In this document: positions 1-11,756 of the stretch, piece by piece
Numbering within the stretch: the stretch's first letter is position 1
Layout of the letters: the number at the start of each line of letters is the position of its first letter
Assembly (NCBI GenBank): GCA_947650285.1
Contig: CANTFL010000204.1
Span: 109,501-173,500, forward strand
Direction: 5' to 3'
Source of the DNA: Hyaloperonospora brassicae
Lineage: Eukaryota > Oomycota > Peronosporomycetes > Peronosporales > Peronosporaceae
Length of the DNA: 64,000 nt
Translations under genes and position numbers: made by a program
Notes under the pieces: generated by a model
Seen by the model: the letters and a program-made list of their open reading frames with translations, nothing else
Databases searched by the model: none
Told to the model about the DNA's origin: nothing

Positions 1-37
1 ATGGAGTATGTAAGTAATCAGCGGTGTAATCTCAACA
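1..37 (-). repeat. 3' LTR start of Copia 1, cut by the window edge
   Basis: Positions 1-37 repeat the outer end of the 5' LTR at 4369-4405 (shared stretch ending in ctcaaca on the plus strand). The adjacent bases at 38-50 read, on the minus strand, as a purine-rich tract of the kind that primes plus-strand synthesis (gtgaGTGGGAA). Only the first 37 bases of this LTR are visible. Confidence 0.75.
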
Positions 38-59
38 TTCCCACTCACAGTGAACTACT

Positions 60-3000
60 GGGTGCTCTTTTGGTTCGATACCGCTTGTCTGCAGCAGGAA
101 CTTGAGTCTCTTGTTCCCCAGAGCCTTGGTAAGCATATCTGCTAGTTGGTCCTCGTCGACTTGTACTTGACTATTATGATGCATTGTGCTACATTCTCTC
201 GGATGAAGTGGTGACGGATGTCGACGTGCTTGGTCCTGGCATTGTATCCTGCGTTGCTTTCAAGTCCAATCGCACCTTTGGTTTTCCTTTAGATCCGCGT
301 CGCTCCCACTTGCTCATGAATGAGGTCCTTGAGCGTGGCGCGGACTCACAGCACGTTTTGTGTACACAAGCTTAAGGCCATGTACTCCACCTCTAACGAG
401 CTTAATGCCACCGTGCGTTGATACTTGTGCTGAAACACAACGGGTGAGCCACCGATCATCACGATAGTCCTTGACACCGAGCGTCGATCGTCAATGTTGC
501 TTCCTCAGTCCGCGTCCGTGTATGGTGTTGCTTGTATCTCGCTGCCGCTGCTGTTCTAAATTATTCCGTAGTCTGTTGTTGTATCGAGGTACCAAAGAAC
601 ACGAATGACAGCCTTCCAATGTTGCTATTCTGGATTCTCCAAGAAACGTGACAACTGTGTGATGATATATGCCACATGGGGCGCGTACAGGTCGGTATGT
701 ATAGTTAACATCCAATTAACGACCTGTACGGTTTCGACTTCATTTCTTCTCGGTCAGCTGTTGTTGTTGGCGATTGCATCTTTGATAGCTTCAATCCTGA
801 ATCACATGGGTTGACCACTGCCTTGGCGTATTTTTGGCTGAAATGACAGACTACGAAATCGATATAGCGAGTCTATCGAATCATCGGTGTACTGACGTTG
901 ATATCATGATCGATCTCCATGCCGAGAATAAACTTGACCTTGACCAGCTCCTTCATCTTGAACAAATGCTTAAGCCCTGTCTTGACCTCCTGGATCTCTT
1001 GATAGTCTTCGCGGCGATGCTTATGTCGTCGACGTAGATGCACACATAGACATATTTTCCATTGTTGCTTCTGACGTACACACAGTGATCTGATCCACTG
1101 CTGCGAAATTCAATCTGCAAAAACACCGCATATATCGTCTTTTTTATGCACTCGCAGCTTGCTTGAGACAGTAGATTGCCTTGTCCAGCTTTCACATCAT
1201 ATTATCGGCGTTTTGTATTCCATTGGGTATTTCCCTGAACACTTCTTCCTGGAGATTACTGTTCAGAAACGCTGTGCCTGCATCCAGCTGTTCGGTCATG
1301 TATCCCGTCGCCACCTCAAAAGCCAGAGCAATTCTGATTAAGTCCATGTTCGCCACGGGCGAATAAGTCGACACCGAACTTCTGCTATAACCCTTTAGCT
1401 ACTAGTCTGGACGTGTACCGAACCACCTTTCCGTGCTCGTTGCGCTTTTTAGCGAATACCTATCTGCATCCAATTGGTCGAACTTCTTTCATCTTCGGAA
1501 TAAGCCGCCATAAACCGTTCTTCGAGTGAACTTTGAGCTCAGCGCTCATAGCCTTCATCCACTCCTTGGCGTCGTCGCTGTTCATAGCTTGCTGATATGT
1601 CGTCGGTGCATCATTTGCGTCACCAAAACTTGCCGCATAGGCTAGTAAAGCTTCTACAAGCAGTATATCTTCATCAACACGATGTCTTTTGGGTGACGGC
1701 GGGCAGAAGTGATCGTCATTGTCAGGATCGTCGTCGCTATCCATCGTGTGCTCGCCAGCCATGATCGGTCCATTCCCAAGACGAAGAACTGATGCTCTTG
1801 GACATCGAGATCGTTCCCTTTCGGACCTGAACACCATGTCGTCGTTTGCTAATGGCTCATGTGCCCGATGGCACGTCGTTAATTCTCTTTGTGACGACAT
1901 AGACTCATGTCAATCTTCTCGCATCTCAACGTCTTGGAATGGATTCGCTGTTGACTACATCGGTTCGTCCTCCACAGGCGGTTTCTTCTCAGGTTTAGGC
2001 TGAGCCAATTCGTCGATATCCTTGATCACGTTGTTGACTTCAGTCTTCCCCGTTATCGACGTGCTTTTAATTCCGTTCACCCAGCGTTCGTCGAGCTTCA
2101 CTGGTCTTGACACCTTGATCTTATTCAGCTCCAGATCATACATGCGGTAGCCATTCGTATTCTCCCCATATCCTAGGAACATTCACTTGAAGCTCTTTGG
2201 CTCGAGATTGGTGCGTTTAGCGTCTTCAACATGTGCGTAACCCATCGATCCAACACTCGCAAGTGGTCTAGTCGAGGCTTCATCTTGTATACAATCTCGT
2301 ATGGAGTCGCGTCAGTGTGTGTGCTGTTTGTTATCCGGTTGACCAAATACACTGCCGTGCTAGATGCCTCTGCCTAACAGGAAGTAGGTACACTCATGTA
2401 GTGCATCATGCTCCGTGCTTTCTCCATTATCGTTCGATTCATCCGCTCAGCCCCTACATTTTGGTGAGGGCTGTATAGCACATTCTTCTGGTGTACAATA
2501 GTGTTGCGCCGACAGATTCCATCCATGACTTTGTTCCCATACTCGGTTCCGTTGTCAAAGCGTAGACACTTTTTGCGCTCTGCTCACTGATTCTAGTACA
2601 TGGATTTGAAAGATTCAAACCTTTTCAGCACTTCTATCTCTTCTTTAGTAGGTATGCCACAACGTACTTTGAGTAGTCGTCAACGAAGGTGAGAAAATAC
2701 TTCGTGCCCCCTTTTGATTCCCTCTTCATATGTCCCATTGCCTCCGTGTGCACAAGTTCCAGAACACATGACGTCTTCGTCTTCGTCTACGAGTGAGATG
2801 AGAATTGCGTCTCAGTTGGCTTGCCTTTTAAACATCCACTGCATAGCGCCTTCGTCTTGAAGCTGGTAGCTGGAATACCAGTCGTCACGCGCTGTGTCTT
2901 TGCCAGCGCGTCTTTGTTTAAGTAACCAATGCGAGTGTGCCAAAGCTCCAACTCGCTATCGACGTCCGAATAGTCCACGTATTTCGCCGTTTCCTGCTGA

Positions 3001-4147
3001 ACTTTCAGTATGTAGGCCTTGCCGACCTTCCTCCACGAGGCGATCGCTTGGTTCTTGTTCCAAATGATACATGATGTGCCTACAACCTTATCGTTGAGCC
3101 CGCGTTCTCCAGGCTTGCCGACCGATAGTAGTCACCGATCCAGGCCAGGGATGTAGAGGACGTCCAACATCCGAATGAGCTTGCCATCAATGCCCTTTAG
3201 GAGCACCACCCAGCTCCCGCCACACGGATCTTCTTTCCGTCCGCAATGATCACCTAAATGCTTGTCACTCTGTACTTGTACTCGTACAAGTCGTATCGGT
3301 GCGGCGTCATGTGTGCCGTCGAACCATTGCCAATCAATCACCCTGATGATCGACTCTCCCCAGCGACGAATACTGCGTCCTCGCCATCCTAGCCAAGTCC
3401 CTTCATGTCCAGGCAGTCCCGCTTCATGTGATTAAATTTGTCACAATTGAAGCACTTGCCCTTGAACCGACTTTGCTTTCTTAAGACCGGATCTTTGCGT
3501 CCATTGTTCCTTCCGCCCTTGTCGAACCTTGTGTTCTTCGACGTGACCCCATACGCAGTAGCCCTTAGCGCACGTTCCGTAGCTTCCTTCTTGTCCTGAT
3601 GGTCATAATCCTTGATTAGCTTCTCCTTAGCCTCAATGAGCGTGATGTTCTTGGAGTTTTCACGATCGACGCGATGATCTCGTATTCCGCAGGCATACCG
3701 ATGAGCCGAACGACAAGCTGTCACGCTTCTTCAACCGGCTATCCCAGAGATTGAAGACCAACGATCGGCTCATTGAACTTTGCAGGTGCTTGGTCATCGT
3801 CACTCTGTCTTCCATCTTAATATTATGAAGGCGGCAAGTCATCCTCACTCGGTTGTGCATGGTCGTGCGATTGTACAGTTCACGCAATGTAATCCATGCC
3901 TGGATAGCCGTCGCTGCCACCGAATCTTGGTATGATGCTCCACCGCAATGCCTTAAGTAATCAGTCCCAGTGCCTTCGTGTCATTTACCACCCAAGCCTC
4001 GGTCATCTCGACTTCCGGATTGACCATCTGAATATGCGCTAGCAACCCCTTCCTTGCCAGCGTCATTCTCATGACAAACCTCCAGTGGAAGTATTTCTCG
4101 CTCCCAAGGATGACTTCGCCCTTCTTCGCAGACATGAGAGCGGCGGG
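60..4147 (-). pseudogene. gag-pol pseudogene of Copia 1
   Basis: The broken polyprotein is read from right to left. Gag pieces lie at 4147-3660. A CCHC zinc knuckle (C-x2-C-x4-H-x4-C, CFNCDKFNHMKRDC) lies near 3455-3414. A protease-to-integrase segment ends in VLYIPGLDR near 3132. The GAG-preintegrase zinc region (LWHTRIGYLN ... CSGCLKGK) is at 2960-2790. The integrase C-terminus (MFLGYGENTNGYRMYDLE) is at 2182-2080. The start of reverse transcriptase is near 1620-1460, and the catalytic strand reads YVDD near 1050. The last kilobase holds shredded RNase H sequence. Frames change at least eight times. In the intact relative at 30546 all of this is one 1413-residue ORF, which makes the breaks easy to recognise. 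Confidence 0.8.
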
Positions 4148-4251
4148 TTTTGTGCTTGAGCGGCTTTCGCAGCTGTTAACCTGTTGGAGTAGATGAGGGA
4201 GGAAGAAGGCAATTTGTGAAGTGAATGAATTTTGGTCCTTAGTTTGCAAAC

Positions 4252-4405
4252 ACCTATTGCTAGTCGAAGCGTTTCGATTCTTCTATCTTCATGTTAGTGA
4301 TTGCCACATCGCGCATTACAAGTGGTATGGAGCATCTAAGTAATCTCCACATCGCGCAATGCTTGTGGTATGGATATGTAAGTAATCAGCGGTGTAATCT
4401 CAACA
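4252..4405 (-). repeat. 5' LTR of Copia 1
   Basis: On the minus strand it begins TGTTGAGATTACACC at 4405. Alignment to the LTR end of the Copia at 30247 puts its inner end near 4252. The primer binding site that should follow is degraded. Inside the LTR a segment of about 45 bp is tandemly duplicated: cacatcgcgcattac at 4305 and cacatcgcgcaatgc at 4350, each followed by gtggtatgga. Confidence 0.6.
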
Positions 4406-4799
4406 ACATGTCACGCACTATATCTACATCGTACGCATCTTTGAGGTGGTGTGGCTGCGCGCAAACGACGATGTGTTGCTTTATATATATATACACGAGT
4501 AAACCGCTTCTGAATCGGAAGCTTATCTGTCCTGTACCAAGAGGGAGATACGTGTGGCGCTTGATGCTGGCGGACGTCTTGAAACATGGTAGGGTCTTCT
4601 TCATCACCATGTATACCCGGAAGGGGCGATGAAGATCAGTGCCTGTTGGAATTACGATTGTGAGAGCAGCACGACAGGATTGGGGGATTCCAGCACGGCC
4701 GCAACGTGGGTTCAACATCTAAGATAACAGAAAGAAAAAATCAGTCTGAAGAAAACAATTTCGGCCTTAAAGGAAGTCTGTAACACCTGGAATTGTCAA

Positions 4800-4813
4800 T
4801 AGGTTATGAGCCC
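4800..4813 (+). other. Extra PBS-like site upstream of the Copia 2 LTR
   Basis: The sequence ataggttatgagccca matches the primer binding site at 5012 but lies 211 bp upstream, within or before the LTR region. Its ATG at 4806 opens a short frame (M-S-P-V-G-D) like the gag starts of Copia 2 and 3, which stops after about 20 codons. It looks like the LTR/PBS junction of another copy joined to this LTR by recombination or template switching. Confidence 0.5.
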
Positions 4814-5011
4814 AGTGGGTGACCAAGAGGATACTAGAAGAAGAGCAACAAACAGACACCATATGTGACTTGACTTGGTCAAATTGTTATTTCCGTTACT
4901 GGTCGTGCATATCATAGTGTTAATGGAGGTAATTCTTAACACTTGATATATTTTACTTTTACTTTCTACATGTCTTGCACCAGTGCATACGACGAACACC
5001 TTTGTCTAACA
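4814..5011 (+). repeat. 5' LTR of Copia 2, alignable part
   Basis: It aligns with 9712-9897, including the blocks gtgacttgac, tcgtgcatatc and cgacgaacaccttt. It ends in TAACA directly before the primer binding site. The outer LTR part present at 9526-9710 has no counterpart here. Confidence 0.6.
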
Positions 5012-5025
5012 GGTTATGAGCCCAA
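5012..5025 (+). other. Primer binding site of Copia 2, half-tRNA iMet type
   Basis: GGTTATGAGCCCAA directly follows the 5' LTR. It is complementary to the anticodon stem-loop of initiator methionine tRNA (GGGCTCATAACC, anticodon CAT) rather than to a tRNA 3' end. Drosophila copia is the known precedent for priming by an internal half of that tRNA. The ATG in the site is the apparent gag start codon. Confidence 0.65.
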
Positions 5026-8000
5026 CTAAGCGTGTTGCCGGTGCGACCAATCAAGCAGTACCCTCTATGGTGGTCGATGGTCCTAACAAGACCACCGACA
5101 ACCACTTGAAAGAGAAGACGGTAGCACTTATGAAGGCGATGGACAGTGGGCTAGCCATGCTCGGGTACCTATCCAAACGGATGAATCGGATGGAGGTCTT
5201 CCAGAAGGAGCAAGGTGGCAAGGATCGGCAGGGTTCACCGGAGTCAATTTTGAGCTCAGACCTCGTAGTGGGAGCGGGGATGACTCTTCGAGCTTTGGAG
5301 CGCACCCCTCTTCCCAAAAAGTACCCGAACGTTCGCCAGCGACATACTTCGGGGCAAGGCATCACATTTTTGCGAATGGTGATGGGCGATTGGTGAACCG
5401 GTTGTGACGGACTTTAAAATGAATTCGGCACCTGGACCTGTACACCCTAGGCAAGAAATGCCTGCCGTCTACCACAGCGGTGTGGGTATGCCGAACGTGG
5501 TGTATGTTCACCCTGGACAGCAAGCTGCGGGGATGCAGGACGCACGCCATCGGAAACTCGCGATACAACCATTTGACGGCAAGGAACTATACCAAGGTCT
5601 TCGTAGTGCGTTCCTTAAATAAGGCAAGACATTTGTCCGTCAGATTGGCTTCGCGGAGCGCGCGTGTGGGTTTGAATAGCCGGAGGACATCAAGGTTGAT
5701 GTCCTTGGACAACACCTGGCAGGCAAGGCGCAGACTTACTACCGTCGACAGGTGGAGACTTGGTGGTGTGAAAGTCAAACCTCGGAGCATGCAATGCAGA
5801 GGATGTTGCAGAACTTCAGCCCCAAGATATCGCCGGCGCAAAGCATGAAGCTCTTCACGGCACCGAAGGCATCGCACAGAAGATGGACAGAACCTTTTCT
5901 ATCTGACAGCTGTCAGCGATGCCTGCGGGAGTGCAGACAACTTGATACATGGACAACATTATCCACTATCCCTATCCGCAGATGCGTAAGGCAATGATTT
6001 CTAGGCTGAACATTCATCGAATGGACCACCTACGTCAAGCGGAAAAATTGGCGCCATTTGCGCAGTCTACTGAGGTGGACACGCATGCCAATATCCTTGG
6101 ACGCGACGTGGTCAACGTTGTGGAAGCTTCGAGGGATGTGAAGGTCAAGCTCGAGCCTAAGAGCCAAGATCAAAGTGACAGTCGAGACTGGTACTTGTGC
6201 AAAGAAGTAGGACACATCAAAGCGATGTGTCCTCAGCGCAAAAAGAAGAAGAGCTCGAGAGCAAACTTCGTCTTCGAAATCCACGAAAGCACGGGTACCC
6301 ACGATTGTCAATGATACTTGATACTGGATCCAGCCGGCATTTGGTTAACGATCTCAGTCTGCTCACCTATCCGACTCCTTGTCAAAGGGAAAGTCTGACC
6401 GCAGCCTCCGGTGGAAGTGTGCTGCGGATCACCCACCAAGGCACTATTAAGATTTAAGTCGTTGCACTTGGGGTGATGAACTCGGTGAGACGCCTCGATG
6501 TCCAGTACGCCGAAAAACTCGAGAGGAACATCCTATCGTATGGGTTCTTGAAGTTAAAGGTTGCGTTCTCGAGTATCGAGGAGGGAAGCGTATGTTGACC
6601 TCGGGAATTGGTGGTGTTCCAGTCATGGATGTGGAGTGCTGCAACAATATACTAGTTGTTGCAGTACAAGATTACAGTTAGGGCATTGTTGACACATCAC
6701 GAGAGGCGATGATACCTTTTTTAATTCACCTGAATATGAATCTAATTCGGATTTTCAGTGTGGTACCTTGATGCAATTCCATCGCCGGCTGAGGCACCTG
6801 TGTCTTGACACTATTACCCAAGGTGGCCAAGGGCCCGGGCCCGAATATAAGGCTGACGGACATGAAACATGTGAAGTGTCTGGCTTGTGCTAAAAGAAAA
6901 CAGAGCAAAGGAGCGCAGCCAAAGAAAGCTACAGGAGCTAACTCTCTTATCGATGAAATAGAAGGAGTGATATGCTTCGACCTTAAGGGTACGATAACCC
7001 CACGCGATCGTTTGGGAAATTGCTATCTGGTCAAATTCATTGATTACCGGTACACATATTGCCGCATCTTCTTGGACAAATCCAATGATGCTGCCTCCCT
7101 CAAGTTCAAGCACTTCTTGGCGAGCTTTGAACGCGAGTTCAACTACGAGGTCCATGTGCTTCGCACGCATGGGGGCGGTGAATAAATGACCTTGGACGGA
7201 TTTATCTTGACGACTGGCGTATCTCGTCAGGTAAGCGAGGCGTGAAATCAAGCCAGTAATGGCAAGGATGAGCGGATGCATCGAACCATCATGAATATGG
7301 TGCGAAGCATGCTGTTCGTCTCAGGCTTACTTAAGTCATCTTAAGTTGACGCTGCCGAGTATGCGTCATACATACTGAACCGAAGTAGAACCAAGGCGAA
7401 CCCACGAGGAGTGTCTCCATTGGAGCTCCTTACGAACAAGGTGCATGTGCTCAACGACATCTTCGCCTTCGGATCGACATTCTCGGTGCATGTCGATGTC
7501 AAAAACAAATGTCTCGGAGAGAGTGGGGGGCAGGCATCATCATTGGCAAGGATGTTTAGACAAAGGGATACAAGGTTTACATCCCCAACGACAAGGTAGT
7601 TGTGGGAACCTAATACCTTCAAAACATCGAAGCACTGAAGGATGTTCGGGACGCGCAGCTCGAACCCGATCTGGACAGAGTCTAAGGTCAGGAGGAGTCA
7701 CCCGGCGGCTACCAGACGGATGCAACACCACGACGTGGTGTCAAGAAACGAACCGTGGACGTTTGTAAAGGACGATGGTGGGGTTGGACGAGGGATCAAC
7801 ATCGTACAAGGTCCAAGAGCAAGCAATAAGTTGAAGAGGCCCCGACCGAGGAATTTGTTGAACAGCACGATGTGGTCAATACGGCCATATTGAAAGAGCC
7901 GAAGCACTACGGGGAAGCCGTCAACAATGTTCACCGCGAACAGTGGAAGGCCGCTATGACCTAAGAGCTAGATGATTTGAGGTCGAAAGATGTTTGAAAG

Positions 8001-9531
8001 GTTGTAGTGTCACCTGAAGGTGCACATGTTCTGCACAATAAGTGGATCTACAAGACAAAGACCGACGCTAACGGGGACATTGAGCGGTACAAGGCTCGTC
8101 CGGTCGTTTGCGGGAGCAAACAAGTGTTCGTAGTGGACTATACCCTCACGTTCGCAGCGGTCATCGACTTACGGACGGCAAAGCTGATCCTGGTGCTTTC
8201 GAGACGCTGGAACGTACCAGCGCTCCATGGTGATGTACCCAATGCGTACGTCAAGGCTGAAAAGGAGGAGCACCTGGATATTTAGATGAATTCGCCGAAG
8301 GGGATGGCAGTGAAGGAGAAAGAGATGAAGGACCTGAACGCGAAGACCTCAAAATAACTAGCGTTGCTGTTGAAAAAGTCGCTATACGGACTCAAACAGG
8401 CTGGGAGGCTGTGAAGCAGATTACTTGACTCCAAGCTACGACAAAGCGGATATCAGCAATGCACCACGGACATGTGCTAATACTTCAAGTTCAAGGGCAA
8501 GACATGCATGGTGGTCGGTGTATACGTGGGCGACCTGTTGGTCGCAGGCACCGTATAGAGCACTGTGGACGAATTTTTCAAGGATATGATCTCACTATCT
8601 ATCAAGAATTCGGGGATTGTAAACAAGTCGTTGGGCTACGAATTGAGCTCGTCGACTCGAGCGGGTTTGTTCTGGATCAACAACCGACTATCGACTTGCT
8701 GTTGAGGGACTTTGGGATGGTTCATCCAATGGAGTTTGCACCCCCATCGGAGACGAGTGCAACATGAATGACGAAGAGGACGCCGAGTACTCACCAGTAA
8801 AAGGAGCGAAGGGAGACCCGAGTGTGAAGTCTTATAATTCATTAGTGAAAAGCTTGCTATGAACTGCGAGATGCACACGCCCAGACATTTGTTTTGCAGT
8901 GCACAAGGCGACAAGACAGACGCACAAGCCGACAATCAAGGATTTGAAGACAGCAAAGCGCGTCATGCGATACCTGAAGATGTCCAAGAATTTGAAGCTG
9001 CACCTGGATGGTGATGGACATACGTCAGAGGATGTGCGGGTCGAATGCAAGAGCGACGTTGATTTCGCTGCGAGCAAGGCCAACCGTAATTAGATATCAG
9101 GATGTGTGCTGACTATGGATGATGCTATGGTTCTGTGGTTGTGCAAGAAGCAATCGGGCGTATCGTTGAGCACGATGGAAGCCGAGAATACCACTGCGTC
9201 GCAAGATGGCCGGGGGCTGCTTGGCACGAAGGAACTGCTAAGCGAGTTGGAGCTACACGTACGTGAGCCCATGCCGATGTGGATCGACATCCAAGCGGCG
9301 ATCAAGCAGCTCGAGTCAGAGAAGAGTACCTCGAGAGCCAAGCACGTGGATATAAGTTTCAAGTTCATTTGCCATCACGCACAGGATGGGATTGTGGTGC
9401 CAAGATTCGTGCGATCGGAGGACATGATGGCCGACATACTGACGAAGTCGTTGCCGGCGCTAAGGATGGAGGAGTTAGGTTCCATACTCAAGTTGAAAGC
9501 CACACAGGCTGACACCGAGGAGGAGTGTTAG
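5016..9531 (+). pseudogene. gag-pol pseudogene of Copia 2
   Basis: Gag opens MSPTKRVAG at 5016 and shifts frame several times before 6314. The zinc knuckle near 6190 has lost its first cysteine (YLCKEVGHIKAMC). The protease motif LDTGSSRH is at about 6310. The integrase core (VICFDLKGTITPRDRLGN at about 6965) carries RTHGGGE at 7157-7180 where the catalytic aspartate of RTDGGGE is expected, followed at once by a stop. Reverse transcriptase reads NKWIYKTKTDANGD at about 8040, and the catalytic strand is YVGD at about 8520 instead of YVDD. RNase H (LSTMEAENTTAS, then SRAKHVDISFKF) runs 8900-9531. The element is inactive both by frame and by active-site loss. Confidence 0.85.
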
Positions 9532-9897
9532 AAAGTATGATGTTTGACAGGTTTATGGGTAAAGTGCTATACTATGGGATTGTGTCGCCTGATTGGCTGA
9601 TTACCGTACGACGTGACATGTGGTACCACGACGGGACGATCGACCAGGTTGGACGGGTGAGACAGGGCAACAGCTGGACACTTGGGACTGTGATAGACGG
9701 ACTCCATGTGACAGGATGTCACACAAGACAGGAAGAGACGGACATTATATGTGACTTGACATGGTCAAGTTGTAATTTCCGTGTCTGGTCGTGCATATCG
9801 TAGTGTTAAAGGAGTTAGTTCCTAACGCTCAATGTATTTTACTTTAACTTTCTACATCTCTTGCACAAGTGCACACGACGAACACCTTTGTCTGATA
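9526..9897 (+). repeat. 3' LTR of Copia 2
   Basis: It begins TGTTAGAAAG right after a short purine tract (gaggaggag) and ends near tttgtctgata at 9897, where the 5' LTR ends tttgtctaaca. Its length is about 372 bp. No clear target-site duplication was found. Confidence 0.65.
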
Positions 9898-10315
9898 GAT
9901 TTAACACAAGGCTGCGTGTTCCCGACGTGACTTACACGTGGCGTGAGAGGAAGCGCAGAGAAGTAAACAGAACGCGTAAGCTCCGGTTAGGGGAAAAGTA
10001 GAACTGGTATTTGATTAAGTTATGTTTCTTTCTAAATCATCTTTTGTCTTAATCTAACTATATTAAACTACCATCTCCTATGTGGGTCTCTTGCCAACCA
10101 CTTATTGCGCGCGTCCAGCAGCGATTGGTGGTTAGTTTGGTCGATGTGATTCACATCAACCAAGTAGTGGAAAACCCAAGGATATTACCGTCGGGGTAAT
10201 ATTTCACCAACGTCACCTCTTCTCGAGTGATGTTATTAGAGTATTATGCAAAATAGATAATAACCAAAATTGATACTAATGTATCAAGTTAATGTAACGG
10301 GTTCACCCCGTTACA
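9898..10315 (+). repeat. Old LTR-like repeat, family ending CCCGTTACA
   Basis: The right part (about 10060-10315) matches the reverse complement of 25313-25600. Shared blocks include gtccagcagcgat, the paired gatgtgattcacatcaacca region, cacctcttctcgagtgatgtt and the end tgtaacgggttcacccc. It ends CCCGTTACA, the inverted complement of the TGTAACGGG that opens the family. The left part does not align well and abuts the Copia 2 LTR, so it may be truncated there. Confidence 0.5.
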
Positions 10316-11497
10316 ATGAGGCAAACGTGTCGACTCGGCAGAGCAACTTCACCAAGGACGTTCCTATGACGTATAGTATGGAGAACAGCAAAGCAGTCAA
10401 GCGTTGCAAGATCTAGAATATGGCAAACGTGCGACAACGGAACGCTAATTGATGCCTCATGTACCTTGCGGTGGGCTGATCCCGACCTCTCACCTGCAGC
10501 GGGAGTGCTCAGTAAGGTTGCCGTCGATCCGATGCTCGGTACATTGAAAGGCACTTATGAGGGTATCTTGGTATAATGGTGGAGATGCATGGTATCGAAT
10601 ATGACTAAGTGAAGTAGATAAACTTTAAGAATACTTGGATGCTTACGGTGCTGGTAACGTCGGATATCGACGAAGTATAGGTGGCTACGATTTCATGTCG
10701 AGCGGCGCATGCATCATACAGCGGAGCAAAAATCAACGGTAGTGCTATCACCGGTGAAAGCATCTGAGGGAGGATGAGAGGCAACATACGGTAGCGCTAT
10801 AATGGTCGGAAGCAGTGTTCATAGCGCGAGATAATGTTCAATTGAGGTTACATAATTTCCTGTAAAATCTTGGGAAGCTAGGTGAAATGAAAAGCGATGA
10901 AGCAGTACAGGTCTACGAAAAAAAATCTAGATCTCATAGCGTGCAGCAAGAATTGGATGATCTTGAAGCGTAATAGTAATAATTGTCCCACCTATTCCTT
11001 TATACGCTAGAAGATTACTGATGGACAGGTAATTTGCAACTGCTCGATCAAGGACATGATGGCGACCTTATGACCAAGCCGGTTGCCGTACAATTATATC
11101 TTCTTCGTAACTTCCTGGAGATTGTGACGACATATTGCTACGAGTCGAATCGGAGTGTTGTCAAGACGCTTCGCTACACGACAGACAAATGGCTACTATA
11201 ATTATCTTGTTAGTCGCTGTAGTTACGTCTGTCACACGTTAACCACCGATCGACAAGATAAATAATTGATTCGATAAACAGTTAAATTAGCTGGACTACT
11301 TATTCGGATCGCTCGGGTGGATTGTAGTTGTTGAAATAACTATTTTATTAATTGATCGGATTTGTAAGTTGGTTAATTGGTATGAAGAAAGTAGGCTGGG
11401 AGCAGCGACCAAGTTTGTGAACGAAGGGCCTTATTCATTTTTGCTGTGCAATCTTCAGACTACGCACAACGCGGCTGAACATCAGTTTCGACATTAT
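10316..11497. other. Gene-free interval between Copia 2 and Copia 3
   Basis: No ORF here has recognisable motifs. The stretch near 11146 (ggagtgttgtcaag) resembles a purine tract plus LTR start but could not be extended. The last 60 bases resemble the bZIP gene copy that Copia 3 interrupts. Confidence 0.5.
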
Positions 11498-11742
11498 TGT
11501 TAAAAACGAGAGTGTCGTGCTAAATGCGAGTGCGCAAGGGCGCGCGGCGCGCGGCACGACGATGGGAATGACGGCCACTGACTGTGATTGTATAGTGCAT
11601 ACATTGAGTGACACAATATGCGGGATTTGCAGATCGACTGGACAGGGGAGGCGGTGAGTAAAGAGTAGAAAAGAGATAACAAAAGATCAATGACAGAATC
11701 CTTTTACTACAGTGCAAGAGAGTGCTACTTCTATTGCGAACA
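11498..11742 (+). repeat. 5' LTR of Copia 3
   Basis: It starts TGTTAAAAACGAGAG and ends TTGCGAACA. It is 245 bp against 242 bp for the 3' copy, with scattered differences (for example gtgcgcaaggg against ttgcgcagggg). It contains the GC-rich block ggcgcgcggcgcgcggc. Confidence 0.85.
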
Positions 11743-11756
11743 GGTTATGAGCCCAA
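11743..11756 (+). other. Primer binding site of Copia 3, half-tRNA iMet type
   Basis: The sequence GGTTATGAGCCCAA is the same as in Copia 2. Its internal ATG at 11747 is the first codon of gag (M-S-P-N-G-E-G). The start codon is therefore the complement of the CAU anticodon of the proposed primer tRNA. Confidence 0.7.

Larger units (their letters stand above)
1..4405 (-). mobile_element. Copia-type LTR retrotransposon 1, degenerate
   Basis: On the minus strand the order is 5' LTR (ending at 4405), gag, zinc knuckle, integrase pieces, reverse transcriptase, RNase H remnants, then the first bases of the 3' LTR at 37-1. The 3' LTR runs out of the window. Gag begins near 4147 and resembles the gag of the intact Copia at 30546 (a KYFHW...RMTLARKGLLAH-like start against NYFHW...KMTLARKGLLEH), so the two belong to related families. 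Many stops and frameshifts break it, so it cannot be autonomous. Confidence 0.85.
4812..9897 (+). mobile_element. Copia-type LTR retrotransposon 2, degenerate
   Basis: A 5' LTR ends at 5011, the primer binding site follows at 5012, and the gag-pol remnant runs 5016-9531. The 3' LTR is 9526-9897. The two LTRs share the inner stretch around catatgtgacttgac / tatatgtgacttgac and the end aacacctttgtct. The 5' part of the left LTR does not align, so the true left border is unclear and is placed where alignment stops. Coding sequence is most like Copia 3 at 11498-16616, so the two are sister families. Confidence 0.8.

Noticed and set aside
4291..4718. ORFs between Copia 1 and Copia 2
   Set aside because: They overlap on both strands, cross the Copia 1 LTR border and show no family motif.
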